Shown one piece after another: positions 8,149-16,897 of a DNA stretch of 64,000 bases. Origin of the DNA: CAYJLF01 sp964371055 (lineage in GTDB: Bacteria; Eisenbacteria; RBG-16-71-46; CAIMUX01). The stretch covers positions 124,001-188,000 of the forward strand of contig CAYJLF010000001.1 of NCBI GenBank assembly GCA_964371055.1, in the 5' to 3' direction. Below the pieces are notes generated by a model. The model had not been told where the DNA came from. It worked only from the letters and a program-made list of their open reading frames with translations, and ran no database searches. A program made the translations under genes and the position numbers. The stretch's first letter is position 1, and every line of letters starts with the position of its first letter.

Positions 8149-10521
8149 GTGAACAAGGGTATGGCCCTCTTGACCTTGCTCGGAGTGCTGGCCGCATGTC
8201 TGGGAGGAACCGTCCAGGCCGCGCCCATCAGCCTCGAGGCGTACACCTTTGATCCCCTCCAGGGCGAGCCGGTCCTCGCGGACCGGATGCGCGCCGACGA
8301 CCAGGAGAGAGCGGAGTACGGTTACTACCTGGTGCAGCGCGACCGCGAGATCACGCCCGCCTGGAACGAGGCGCTGGCGGCGGCGGGGGCCGAGATCTTC
8401 GGCTATGTCCCCGAGAACGCCTTCCTCGTTCGTCTCGACCCGGGAGCGCGCACCCGCGTCGCGGCGTTGAGCGGGACCGCCGCCGTGGTGCCGTTCCATC
8501 CGGCCTACCGGCTCGACCCGGGCATCGGATTGACCGTCTTCGCTTCGCCGGAACGGATGCAGGATCCGAACTACCTCCTCGTGGTCCGGGTCTTCGACCG
8601 CCGGGACGTCGTCGCGCGCGCGATCGAGGAGCTGGGCGGACAGATCGTCGAGAGGATCTCGACCGGTTTCGCGGAGCGACTCGTCGTCAGCCTGCCCAAA
8701 GATCGGCTCGAGGACGCCGCCCGGATCCAGGACGTCTGGTGGATCGAGGAGAAGCCCGAGTTCCGCACGATGAACAACACCACCAAGTGGGTGGTGCAGT
8801 CGAACTCCAGCGGTTGGACCCCGATCTGGGATCACGGGCTCTACGGCGAAGGACAGCTCTTCACCATCATGGATTCGGGCGTGGACTACAACGCCTGCTG
8901 GTTCCGCGAGAACGGCAACGCGGCTCCCGGACCGTCGCATCGCAAGATCATCAACTACGCGCTCTTCGGCGGCAACGCCTATGACGGTTGCGACACCGGG
9001 CACGGCTCGCATGTCGCCGGTACGGTCGCGGGCGACCAATCGTACATCAGCCCCGGCAACTACAACTACAACGGCATGGCCTACAAAGCGAAGTTCACGG
9101 TGCAGGATGTCGGCGCGGACGACTGGTCGGCCTGCAATGTCGGGACGGTCAACGTGCCGGCCGATCTGACCAACGCCTTCGATGCATCCTACAACTTGGG
9201 CGCGCGCGTCCACACCAACAGCTGGGGCAGCTCCAGCAACGCCTACGACAACTTCTGCGTCGACGTCGACGATGCGATGTGGCGGCACAAGGACTTTCTC
9301 GTCGTCTTCGCCGCGGGTAACTCCGGCCCCAACGGCAGCACCGTCGGTTCTCCCGGCACGGCCAAGAACCTCGTCACGGTCGGCGCCACCCAGCAGGCGC
9401 CCAGCCAGGAGACGATGGCCAGCTACTCCAGCCGGGGGCCCGCCAGCGACAACCGGTACAAGCCGACCATCACGGCCCCCGGGGGCGAGAGCCCGAACTA
9501 CATCAGTTCGGTCGACAACGAACCCGGCAATCCCCCCTCGCCCACCTGCAACGTGGCCTCGAGCCCCTTCCAGGGGACCTCGATGGCAACGCCGGCGGTC
9601 GCAGGCTCTGCCCTCCTCGTGCGTGACTACTACATGAGCGGCTTCTACCCCGACGGCACGGTCGGCGGCGATCTCTTCACGCCGAGCGCCGCCCTCATGA
9701 AGGCGACTCTGGTCAGCAGCACCAAGGACATGTCGACCGCCGACATCCCGAACAACAACGAGGGATGGGGGCGGGTGCTGCTGGACAACGCGCTCTACTT
9801 CGAGGGGGACACGCGGGAGTTGATCACCCACGACATCGCGCCGGGCCTGCAGACGGGCGGGACGTGGGACTTCGACTTCAGCGTCGACTCCGCCTCGGAG
9901 CGTCTCGTCATCACGCTGGTCTGGACCGACTACCCCGGGACGAGCGGCAGTGGAATCAAGCTGGTCAACGACCTCGACCTGATCGTCACCGCGCCGAACG
10001 GCACCCAGTACAAGGGGAACGTCTTCAGCGGCGGCCAGTCGGCAACCGGCGGCAGCCACGATCGCCTGAACGTCGAGGAGTGCGTCCGGATCAACGCGCC
10101 CGCCACCGGGAACTGGACGGTGCGGGTGACCGGCTACAACATTCCGCAGGGGCCGCAGCCTTTCGCCGTCGTGCTGAACGGCGCGTTCGGCAACTGGCCC
10201 GGCGGCACTGAATCGGTCGATCCGGCGGCCGGGGCGCTCCGGGCCCTCGCCGTCGCGGCCTTCCCCAACCCGATGAAGGATCTTACGAGCATCGAGTATT
10301 CGGTGCCGGCCGGCCAGGCGGGGATGGTCACGGTGGAGATCGTAGACGTCCAGGGACGCGTGGTCCGCACGCTCGTCCATAAGGGACAGAACGGCGGTAC
10401 CTACCGCGCCACGTGGGAAGGACTGAACCAGATCGGTGAACCGGTCGCCCAGGGGGTCTACTTCGCGCGGGTCACGGCCGGCGGCGAGACAGTCGGGACG
10501 AAGGTGATCGTGCAGAGGTAA
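8149..10521 (+). CDS. Secreted S8 (subtilisin-like) serine peptidase with FlgD-Ig/T9SS-type C-terminal domain
   Basis: A 790-residue protein. The GTG start has a near-perfect Shine-Dalgarno (AAGGAGG, six bases away) and is followed by a signal peptide (MALLTLLGVLAACLGGTVQA). A pro-region covers about residues 25-200. The subtilase domain has the full triad: D242 (IMDSGVD), H285 (GHGSHVAG) and S478 (GTSMATPAVAG). A P-type beta domain follows (VITLVWTDYPG, LVNDLDLIV). The last 85 residues or so form a FlgD-like Ig module: FPNP near residue 705, VDVQGRVVRTL and GVYFARV. That module is used for type IX-style export and sorting in FCB bacteria. The product is probably an extracellular or cell-surface protease. 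It is the first of four peptidases in the window with this ending. Confidence 0.92.
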   Translation: MNKGMALLTLLGVLAACLGGTVQAAPISLEAYTFDPLQGEPVLADRMRADDQERAEYGYYLVQRDREITPAWNEALAAAGAEIFGYVPENAFLVRLDPGARTRVAALSGTAAVVPFHPAYRLDPGIGLTVFASPERMQDPNYLLVVRVFDRRDVVARAIEELGGQIVERISTGFAERLVVSLPKDRLEDAARIQDVWWIEEKPEFRTMNNTTKWVVQSNSSGWTPIWDHGLYGEGQLFTIMDSGVDYNACWFRENGNAAPGPSHRKIINYALFGGNAYDGCDTGHGSHVAGTVAGDQSYISPGNYNYNGMAYKAKFTVQDVGADDWSACNVGTVNVPADLTNAFDASYNLGARVHTNSWGSSSNAYDNFCVDVDDAMWRHKDFLVVFAAGNSGPNGSTVGSPGTAKNLVTVGATQQAPSQETMASYSSRGPASDNRYKPTITAPGGESPNYISSVDNEPGNPPSPTCNVASSPFQGTSMATPAVAGSALLVRDYYMSGFYPDGTVGGDLFTPSAALMKATLVSSTKDMSTADIPNNNEGWGRVLLDNALYFEGDTRELITHDIAPGLQTGGTWDFDFSVDSASERLVITLVWTDYPGTSGSGIKLVNDLDLIVTAPNGTQYKGNVFSGGQSATGGSHDRLNVEECVRINAPATGNWTVRVTGYNIPQGPQPFAVVLNGAFGNWPGGTESVDPAAGALRALAVAAFPNPMKDLTSIEYSVPAGQAGMVTVEIVDVQGRVVRTLVHKGQNGGTYRATWEGLNQIGEPVAQGVYFARVTAGGETVGTKVIVQR

Positions 10522-10579
10522 CGTCCCCGCGCGCGCGCGCTGCGCGCGGCGGTCCTTCGATCCGACGGTGTCCATTGGC

Positions 10580-10601
10580 GGGGGGTCCATCCGGACCCCC
10601 C
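10580..10601 (+). terminator. Rho-independent terminator after the subtilase
   Basis: A 9-bp perfect stem (GGGGGGTCC / GGACCCCCC) with a four-base ATCC loop, followed by the moderately T-rich GTTCTGTTG. It sits 59 bases after the subtilase stop and before the UbiA-TPR gene, so it likely ends the subtilase transcript. An alternating CG run with inverted symmetry at about 10528-10550 lies between. Confidence 0.65.
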
Positions 10602-10653
10602 GTTCTGTTGCGCACGCAAGGCCGGGAGAAGGCTGGAACCGGGCGGCCATTCC

Positions 10654-13449
10654 ATGCACAATTCCCGCCGGAGGATGATGAAACCACCACGCGAAACAGG
10701 TCTCGCACGCTGGGTGCAGGCGATCGAGATCTCCGGCTCCGGCCTCGGCTGGCTCGGGGTCCTGGGCGGCTGGATCCTCGCTCGCAATCTGCTCGAAGGG
10801 GTCCTCGAGCGGCCGAAGATGCTCGGCTTCGACTGGCGTGAGGATCTCTCCGCGGCGATGGTCTTCCTCCACTTTCCCGTCTTCTATCTCCTCGTCTTCG
10901 CTTTCATCTCTCTCTGGCTCTTCGCGCTGACACGCCGTCCCGTGCGGTCGGTGCTGGCGGTGGTCGCCCTGGGATTCGCGGTGCTGCCGCTGGCTCCTCT
11001 GATCGATGCGGTCGTTTCACGCGGCGCCGGCTACGACCTCAACTACCTGACCGGACTCGGCTCGTTCCTGTGGCGCTTCTGGGATCCGAGCGTGCCGCTG
11101 ACCGAGGTCTCGCCGGGGCAGCGGGTGGAGATCGCGCTAGCGTGCCTGCTGGGGGCGCTCTACGTCGTGGCGGCGCGGGCGACCGACGCGACCAGGTCGA
11201 GAGCGACGACGCTGGGACTGGCGGTGCTCGCCGCGATCGGCGCCTACGTCGTCAGTGCGGCGGCCGGAGCATGGCCTTCCTGGTTTGCCCGCTGGACGTA
11301 CCCGGCGGCCGCCTCTGCGACCGCCGCCTCCACGTCCGAGTCGTGGGAGCGCGTCTATCGGCTGGGAGGGCTGATCCCCGGCGAGAGCCGGCGGCTGGCG
11401 CTGGTCCTCGCCCTGCCGCTCCTGGCCGCAACGGCCGCGCTCGCGCTCCTCCACGCCCGCGACGTGGCGCGCGCGTGGCTTAGAACACTCCCCTGGACGC
11501 GCGTCGTCTTCTACGCGGGACTCGTCCCGGCCGGCGCCTGGATCGGGTGGGCGCTCTACCGGCCGCATCTGCCGGCCGGCTTCCTTGGCCCGGCAGACGC
11601 CGCAGCCCTGGCGGTCCTGACCGCATCGATGCTCTGCGCCGTCCTCGCCGCGATCTGCTGGAACGATGCCTACGACCGCGAGGCTGATCGCATCAACGGT
11701 TCCATGCGTCCGGTGGCGGCGGGAAGCGTCGAACCGGCGGCGGTGCTGCGCCTCGCGCGCCTCTGGGCCGTGGCGGCGGCGTTTCTGGCGCTCCTCGTCT
11801 CCTACTCCACCTTCCTGCTCCTCCTCGGCTGCCTGACGGCCTCCTGGGCCTACTCGGCGCCGCCGCTGCGGCTGAAGCGCATCCCCGTCGTCGCGACGGG
11901 CACGCTCGGTCTCCTGACGGTCCTCTCGGTCTTGACCGGCTTCGCCCTCTTCGCGCAGGAGACCTCGCCGATCGCCTTTCCTCCGCGCATCGCCTGGGCC
12001 CTCTTCCTCGGTGTCCTGCTCGGGTTCACGGCCAAGGACCTGAAGGATCGAGATGGAGACGCCCGGACCGGGGTGGTCACGCTGGCCACGCTGCTCCCTC
12101 CGCCGTGGGACCGGCGCGGCGCGTCGATCCTGGTGGCGGTCGCCTACGGGATCGCGGGGGGACTTCTTCTCGGTGAGGTCGCAGCTCGCTCCGCGGTGGC
12201 GGTCATCGCCGTCACCGCGATCTTCGCCGTGGCAGGGGTCGGTCTCACTCTGCGCCTGCGCCGCCCGGACAGCGCGCTTTTGGTGGCGTTCTGTGCCTAC
12301 TCGATCCTCGTGCTGGCGCTCATCGCGCGCGATCCATCGCGACGCCGGGAGATGAGCGGGGTGCCGGATCCGGACGCGCGCTCCGTCGCCGGCAATCCAA
12401 CGGAGATGGTCGACCCGGTTGGTCTGATCCCGATGCACGCGGCCTGCCTGGTGGCAGAACGGACCGCGCAGGAGATGCGGAGGCGAGAGGAGCGGGGCGC
12501 CTTCCAGGGCCGTGTGAACGGGACGAATGGGTCAAGGGATCTCCCGGCGCTCCATTCTGCAGGTGACCGGATCAGACGCCGCGCCCCCTTCGCGCTCGAC
12601 GAGCCCTCCCCATGGAAGGAACGGACGGAGTTCCTCGAGCTGGCGCAGCTCTCAGCTCATGTCTACGCCGTGTCCCACGAATCGAAGTCCGTCTCTCCCG
12701 TTGGCGTTCTTCGCCGCCATGCCGACGCCCTGACCTGGCTTCTGGATCACCGCCCGTTCTCCGCGCAGGTCCTGGACCATGCGGTCCGCTCCGCCGCGAT
12801 GCGACAAGACCACGCCGGTGTGATCGCCGCCAGCACCCGCGCCATCGAACGAGGCGTGCGGGTCGGCGACTTCCTGCGCCACCGCGCTGCCGCCCGGCTG
12901 GCCATGGGTGACACGGGACCGCAGGCAGAAGCTGACCTCTCCGGTGCGACGCTCTACGCCGCGAATCTCCCCGCCTCTCTCGTTCTGGCCGGGGATCTCC
13001 ATCAGCGTCGAGACGAGCCGGAGAGAGCGGGGCGCGCCTACGTCGAGGCACTGCGCCTCGATCCCGCGCAAGCCGATGCCTGGGCCGGCCTCGGCGAACT
13101 TCACCACGCCGCGGGCCGACTCGACCGCGCGGTCACGGCCTTCGAACGGGCCGCCGCGCTTCCCGCCGGCGGGGGGGATCCGTGGATCCTCAACAACCTC
13201 GGCGTGGCCTTGCGGGACGCGGGGCGCATCGCGGCGGCCTCGGCGGCGTTCGGGCGAGCCTGCCAGACCCGGCCGTTTCTGCCGGAGCCGTGGTTCAACC
13301 TGGGCGAGATGGTCGAGCAATCGGGCGACGCCGCCACGGCGGCAGAGCATTACCGCCGCGCCATCTCGATCGATCGCGACTTCGTTCCCGCGCGGGAGGC
13401 ATTGCGGCGACTGGGGATGGAGGATCGTGATCGCCGGTCAGGGCCATGA
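10654..13449 (+). CDS. UbiA-family prenyltransferase fused to N-terminal membrane region and C-terminal TPR domain
   Basis: A 931-residue protein in three parts. Residues 1-290 hold about six to seven hydrophobic segments with no family I recognise. Residues 290-560 are a UbiA-type intramembrane prenyltransferase with both Asp-rich motifs: NDAYDREADRING (near 337) followed by RPVAAG, and KDLKDRDGDARTG (near 461). After about residue 570 it is soluble, with TPR-like helical repeats from roughly 690 to 925 (ALRLDPAQADAWAGLGELH, LNNLGVALRDAGR). UbiA enzymes move polyprenyl groups onto aromatic or glycerol-phosphate acceptors. A TPR fusion is unusual. The start is uncertain: the ATG at 10654 has no clear ribosome site, and ATGs at 10675 and 10678 directly follow GGAGG. 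The stop overlaps the next UbiA start (ATGA). Confidence 0.83.
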   Translation: MHNSRRRMMKPPRETGLARWVQAIEISGSGLGWLGVLGGWILARNLLEGVLERPKMLGFDWREDLSAAMVFLHFPVFYLLVFAFISLWLFALTRRPVRSVLAVVALGFAVLPLAPLIDAVVSRGAGYDLNYLTGLGSFLWRFWDPSVPLTEVSPGQRVEIALACLLGALYVVAARATDATRSRATTLGLAVLAAIGAYVVSAAAGAWPSWFARWTYPAAASATAASTSESWERVYRLGGLIPGESRRLALVLALPLLAATAALALLHARDVARAWLRTLPWTRVVFYAGLVPAGAWIGWALYRPHLPAGFLGPADAAALAVLTASMLCAVLAAICWNDAYDREADRINGSMRPVAAGSVEPAAVLRLARLWAVAAAFLALLVSYSTFLLLLGCLTASWAYSAPPLRLKRIPVVATGTLGLLTVLSVLTGFALFAQETSPIAFPPRIAWALFLGVLLGFTAKDLKDRDGDARTGVVTLATLLPPPWDRRGASILVAVAYGIAGGLLLGEVAARSAVAVIAVTAIFAVAGVGLTLRLRRPDSALLVAFCAYSILVLALIARDPSRRREMSGVPDPDARSVAGNPTEMVDPVGLIPMHAACLVAERTAQEMRRREERGAFQGRVNGTNGSRDLPALHSAGDRIRRRAPFALDEPSPWKERTEFLELAQLSAHVYAVSHESKSVSPVGVLRRHADALTWLLDHRPFSAQVLDHAVRSAAMRQDHAGVIAASTRAIERGVRVGDFLRHRAAARLAMGDTGPQAEADLSGATLYAANLPASLVLAGDLHQRRDEPERAGRAYVEALRLDPAQADAWAGLGELHHAAGRLDRAVTAFERAAALPAGGGDPWILNNLGVALRDAGRIAAASAAFGRACQTRPFLPEPWFNLGEMVEQSGDAATAAEHYRRAISIDRDFVPAREALRRLGMEDRDRRSGP

Positions 13450-14309
13450 GGCGGACCAAGATCATCGGACTGGTTCGCCTCTTCCGCCTCGAACTCCCCC
13501 TGTCGGCCGGGATCTGCGTCATCCTGGGGCAGATCCTGGCCGCCGGATCCATTCCTCCCATCGCCCAGCTCGGGCTGGGATTCCTGAGCATCGTCTTCAT
13601 TTCCGCGACGGCGTTGATCCTGAACGACTACTTCGACTGCGAGATCGACCGGATCAATGCACCCGAACGGCCGCTGCCGTCCGGTCTCGTCACGAAACAA
13701 GAGGCGCTCGCCCTGTCGATCGTCGTCGCGCTCTTCGGCCTGCTCTGCGCTGCGCTCATCAGCCTGACGGCGCTCGCGGTCGCGATCGTGGTCTGGATCG
13801 TGGGCGTGGCCTACAACTGGAGGTTCAAGCGGACGGGGCTCCCCGGCAACCTCATGGTCGCCTTCTCCGTCGGCATGACCTTCGTCTTCGGCGGCGTCGT
13901 GGTGGGCCACCCGACCGATCGCGTCGTCTGGTGGTTCGGGCTCCTCGCCATGCTCTTCGATCTGGGTGAGGAGATCGCCGCCGACGCGATGGACGTCGAT
14001 GGGGACCGGATCATCGATTCCCGCTCCCTGGCGATCGTGATCGGCCCGCGCCGGGCCCTCAAGGTCAGCGCGGGGATCTTCCTCACCGTCGTCCTCATCA
14101 GTCTGGCGCCGTTCGTCCTGCGATGGCTCGAACCGGTCCAGCTGATCCCCATTCTGCTGATGGATGCGATCCTGCTCTATGGGACCGCACGTCTGCTCGA
14201 TCCCGCGACCAGGCATCCGCGGCGCTACATCCGCGCGATCTATCTGGGAGGTTCGTTTTCGATCCTGTTGTTCATTCTGATGCGGCTTTTTGTGCGTGGA
14301 GGCGGATAG
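13446..14309 (+). CDS. UbiA-family prenyltransferase, geranylgeranylglyceryl-phosphate geranylgeranyltransferase-like
   Basis: A 287-residue polytopic membrane enzyme with both UbiA aspartate motifs: NDYFDCEIDRIN at residues 60-71 followed by RPLPSG, and DAMDVDGDRIID near residue 180. The stretches AYNWRFKRTGLPGN and FSVGMTFVFGG resemble archaeal digeranylgeranylglyceryl-phosphate (DGGGP) synthases more than quinone-pathway UbiA. Some FCB-group bacteria are known to carry archaeal-type ether-lipid genes. The substrate here is nevertheless unproven, and a quinone or other lipid acceptor remains possible. It is coupled by ATGA overlap to the UbiA-TPR fusion upstream, so two related prenyltransferases are made together. 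No GGGP synthase or polyprenyl synthase is visible in the window. Confidence 0.85.
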   Translation: MRRTKIIGLVRLFRLELPLSAGICVILGQILAAGSIPPIAQLGLGFLSIVFISATALILNDYFDCEIDRINAPERPLPSGLVTKQEALALSIVVALFGLLCAALISLTALAVAIVVWIVGVAYNWRFKRTGLPGNLMVAFSVGMTFVFGGVVVGHPTDRVVWWFGLLAMLFDLGEEIAADAMDVDGDRIIDSRSLAIVIGPRRALKVSAGIFLTVVLISLAPFVLRWLEPVQLIPILLMDAILLYGTARLLDPATRHPRRYIRAIYLGGSFSILLFILMRLFVRGGG

Positions 14310-14350
14310 AATCCCGGCATGACGCCGATCGAGGGAAAGGGGCGAAGACG

Positions 14351-14764
14351 ATGATCCTCAGTCGATGCGGCTATCGATGCGATCTCTGTCTGGCCTACCG
14401 GGAGAACGTCGAAGCGGATCGAGCGGTCCAGCAGATCCTTAGCGACGGCTGGCACACCTACTTCGGCTTCCGCATTCCCGCGGACCAGGTCATCTGCGAC
14501 GGCTGCAGGGCGACTTCGACGCGCCTCATCGACACCTCCTGTCCGGTCCGTCCCTGCGCGATCGAGAGGGGACTCGACACCTGCGCCGCGTGTCCTGACT
14601 ATGTCTGCGCGAGGCTGGCTGAACGGCTCGTCCTCTTCGACGAGGTGGCGGCGCGGATCGGCCATGCGATCCCGGAGGAAGATCGCCGGAGGTTCATCGC
14701 ACCCTACGAGAACAGAGCGCGCCTCGATGAACTGCGCGGTCACGCGACGGGGGGAGTGACATGA
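14351..14764 (+). CDS. DUF3795 domain-containing protein
   Basis: A 137-residue cysteine-rich cytoplasmic protein. It has the DUF3795 pattern: CGYRCDLC at the N-terminus (residues 6-13), CDGC in the middle, then CPVRPCAIERG and CAACPDYVCARL. These cysteines probably bind a metal or iron-sulfur centre. No member has a firm function. The open frame runs upstream into the UbiA gene, but family alignment begins at the ATG at 14351, which follows AAAGGGGCGAAG. It lies 41 bases after the UbiA stop and overlaps tspO by ATGA. Confidence 0.85.
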   Translation: MILSRCGYRCDLCLAYRENVEADRAVQQILSDGWHTYFGFRIPADQVICDGCRATSTRLIDTSCPVRPCAIERGLDTCAACPDYVCARLAERLVLFDEVAARIGHAIPEEDRRRFIAPYENRARLDELRGHATGGVT

Positions 14765-15258
14765 ACCACGGATCTCAACGCAGGCAGATCCTCGGCCTCG
14801 TCGCCTGGATCGTGGTGACCTTCGTGGCCGCCGGGATCGGCGCCCGAGCTTCGATCAGCGCCGGGGAGTTCTACCTGCGGCTGGAGCGGCCGGGCTGGGC
14901 TCCGCCTCCCTCGGTCTTCGGGCCGGTCTGGAGTCTCCTCTATCTCCTCATGGGGGTCGCGGCCTGGCTGGTCTGGCGGGTCCGGGGATTCCAGAAGGCA
15001 TCCGTCACGCTATCTCTCTTCCTCGGGCAGCTCGCGATCAACGCCCTGTGGACCTGGCTCTTCTTCGGGTGGCGACTCGGCGCGCTCTCCTTGGCCGCGA
15101 TCCTGCTGCTGTGGGCCCTGATCGTGGCCACTCTGCTCCGCTTCTGGCGCGTCACGGCGTGGGCGGGCGCGTTGCTGATCCCTTATCTGCTCTGGGTCAG
15201 TTTCGCGTCGGCCTTGACCTACGCCGTCTGGCAGCGCAATCCGGAGGTCCTGGGCTAG
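14761..15258 (+). CDS. tspO: TspO/MBR family protein
   Basis: A 165-residue integral membrane protein with five predicted helices. It has the family's Trp- and Pro-rich features: PGWAPPPSVFGPVWSLLYLLMG near the N-terminus (the key part is FGPVWSLLY), NALWTWLFFG in the third helix and PYLLWVSFASALTY near the end. TspO proteins bind porphyrins and related ligands and act in stress or tetrapyrrole handling. The length is normal. The start overlaps the DUF3795 stop (ATGA), so the two are translated together. Confidence 0.93.
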   Translation: MNHGSQRRQILGLVAWIVVTFVAAGIGARASISAGEFYLRLERPGWAPPPSVFGPVWSLLYLLMGVAAWLVWRVRGFQKASVTLSLFLGQLAINALWTWLFFGWRLGALSLAAILLLWALIVATLLRFWRVTAWAGALLIPYLLWVSFASALTYAVWQRNPEVLG

Positions 15259-15280
15259 CCTTCGACGAGGGAGTCGCATC

Positions 15281-15640
15281 GTGAGCGAAATCGACCGCAA
15301 GGCGCTCACCCGCGCCTACAAAGAGACCCCCCAACCGGCGGGCATCTTCCGCGTCCGTAACACCACGACGGGACGGTCGCTGATCGGTTCGTCCACCAAC
15401 CTTCCCGGCATGCTGAACCGGCAGCGCTTCCAGCTCGAGCACGGCTCCCATCCCGACAAGGAGCTGCAGCGAGACTGGATCGAGCTTGGGCCCACGGCCT
15501 TCGACTTCGAAGTCCTGGACCGGTTGGAACCGCGCGCCGACTCCACCGCTGACCCGGCCAAGGAGCTCGAGATCCTGAGGGAGCTGTGGCTCGAGAAGCT
15601 CCGCTCCGCGGGAGAGACGCTCTACCCCTGGTCGCGGTGA
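15281..15640 (+). CDS. GIY-YIG nuclease-fold protein with degenerate motif
   Basis: A 119-residue protein starting at GTG (GAGGGAG upstream). It belongs to a small family of short GIY-YIG-fold proteins: GIFRVRNTTTGRSLIGSS replaces the classical GIY...YIG, and it is followed by NRQRFQLEHGSH, KELQRDW and FEVLD. Both signature tyrosines are changed (GIF and LIG), so classical nuclease activity is doubtful. Relatives share this degeneration. It lies 22 bases after tspO and 9 bases before the methyltransferase gene, in the same direction. Confidence 0.75.
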   Translation: MSEIDRKALTRAYKETPQPAGIFRVRNTTTGRSLIGSSTNLPGMLNRQRFQLEHGSHPDKELQRDWIELGPTAFDFEVLDRLEPRADSTADPAKELEILRELWLEKLRSAGETLYPWSR

Positions 15641-15649
15641 GGACTCCAC

Positions 15650-16318
15650 ATGCCGGGCTACTACGAGAGCCGGCTCGCCGGCGAACGCCTGCGGCGCTGC
15701 TACGACCTCGCTCCGCCCCGCGTGCGGCAGTACCTGGAGGCGGAGATCCGGCACATCGCTGCGCGCCTCCGCTCTCACCACGCGGTTCTCGAGCTGGGCT
15801 GCGGCTATGGCCGGATCGCGTTCCGCCTGGCGGAGGTGGCCGGCGAAGTCGTGGGGATCGATGTCGCCACCGAGAGCATCCGCCTGGCGCGCCAGCTCGA
15901 TGAGCGCAGCCGGTGCGTGTTCCAGCCGATGGATGCTCTCACGCTCGACTTCCCGGACGGTCGTTTCGATGTCGTCGTCTGCGCGCAGAACGGAATCTGC
16001 GCCTTCCACGTGGACCAGATCGCCCTCCTCCGCGAGGCGCTGCGGGTGACGCGCCCGGGCGGTCGCGTGCTCCTCTCCACCTATTCCGACCGCATCTGGA
16101 ACGAGCGGCTGGCCTGGTTCGAGGCGCAGGCGGCGGCCGGACTGGTCGGATCGATCGACCGGACGCAAACTCGTGACGGAGTCATCGTCTGCGAGGATGG
16201 ATTCCGCGCGGGTCGGATGACGGCGGAGGGATTCGAAGCGCTCTGCGCGACGGTCGAGCGCGACGGGGCGATCGAGGAAGTGGATGACTCCGTCCTCTTC
16301 TGCGAGGTCGTTCGCTAG
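15650..16318 (+). CDS. Class I SAM-dependent methyltransferase
   Basis: A 222-residue cytoplasmic protein with a Rossmann methyltransferase core: motif I VLELGCGYGRIAF, the acidic ribose-binding motif VVGIDVA, motif II FQPMDALTLDFPDGRFDVVVCAQN and a motif III-like RPGGRVLLSTYSD. The substrate is not evident. The N-terminus (GYYESRLAGERLRRCYDLAP) is typical of small UbiE/COQ5-like methyltransferases. GTGAGGA lies a few bases before the ATG. It is probably in one unit with the GIY-YIG-fold and tspO genes. Confidence 0.85.
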   Translation: MPGYYESRLAGERLRRCYDLAPPRVRQYLEAEIRHIAARLRSHHAVLELGCGYGRIAFRLAEVAGEVVGIDVATESIRLARQLDERSRCVFQPMDALTLDFPDGRFDVVVCAQNGICAFHVDQIALLREALRVTRPGGRVLLSTYSDRIWNERLAWFEAQAAAGLVGSIDRTQTRDGVIVCEDGFRAGRMTAEGFEALCATVERDGAIEEVDDSVLFCEVVR

Positions 16319-16342
16319 CAGGGTGTCGTTCCGGCGCGGTTC

Positions 16343-16371
16343 TTCTCGATCCTCGAAGGACGTGGTATTCT
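16343..16371 (+). promoter_or_regulatory. Candidate promoter upstream of the DUF1801-GNAT-comB unit
   Basis: TTCTCG (16343-16348), a 17-base spacer and TATTCT (16366-16371) lie in the 177-base gap after the methyltransferase. The -10 fits at four of six positions and the -35 is weak. Position and direction suit the three overlapping genes that follow. Confidence 0.35.
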
Positions 16372-16495
16372 GGTCCGCTCCCGGTGCAGGGAGTGACGTG
16401 TCCGGCCCGCGCCCGGTCCGGGAAGCGTCGTGTCCGGTCTGCTGTTCGGTGTGGCGCAGCAAGGATCGCGCCCGCCGGGAAACGGAGCGCAGCCC

Positions 16496-16897
16496 ATGAA
16501 GAGCTCCCAGGACTCGCCCCACGACATCGACGCCTACATCGCCGCCTTCCCCGCCGACGTGCGGGAACGGCTCGAGCAGATGCGCACCGCCATCCGGGCG
16601 GAGGCCCCCGACGCCGAGGAGGCGATCAAGTACGGGATCCCGACTTTCGTCCTGCACGGAAACCTGGTCCACTTCGCAGCCTTCCAGAACCACATCGGGT
16701 TCTATCCGACGCCATCCGGAATCGAGACGTTCGCGCGCGAGCTCTCTCCCTATGAGAGCGCCAAGGGCTCGGTCCGATTCCCCTTCGAGCAGCCGTTGCC
16801 CTTAGGGCTCGTGCGTAAGATCGTCGCGTTCCGGGTCAAGGAGGCCCGATCGAAATCGGCCAGCCCGAAGCGGCGGAGCCGACCCGGCGCGCCATGA
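16496..16897 (+). CDS. DUF1801 (YdhG/YdeI-like) family protein
   Basis: A 133-residue cytoplasmic protein with the DUF1801 layout: IDAYIAAFPADVRERLEQMR, then AEEAIKYGIPTF, HFAAFQNHIGFYP, KGSVRFPFEQPLP and a basic C-terminal tail. Members include a Bacillus protein proposed to deliver iron to frataxin-type partners, but most have no known role. The ATG at 16496 matches the family N-terminus and has CGGAG about ten bases upstream. The longer open frame before it shows no similarity. It overlaps the GNAT gene by ATGA. Confidence 0.83.
   Translation: MKSSQDSPHDIDAYIAAFPADVRERLEQMRTAIRAEAPDAEEAIKYGIPTFVLHGNLVHFAAFQNHIGFYPTPSGIETFARELSPYESAKGSVRFPFEQPLPLGLVRKIVAFRVKEARSKSASPKRRSRPGAP

Noticed and set aside
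10528..10550. Alternating CG run with dyad symmetry after the subtilase stop
   Set aside because: Could form Z-DNA or a weak hairpin, but simple CG alternation is expected by chance at this composition; the better terminator is at 10580-10601.
7987..10872. A 961-codon open frame on the minus strand opposite the subtilase
   Set aside because: It mirrors the subtilase in the antisense frame, has a monotonous Arg/Asp/Val/Gly composition and no family motifs. High G+C removes stop codons from such frames.
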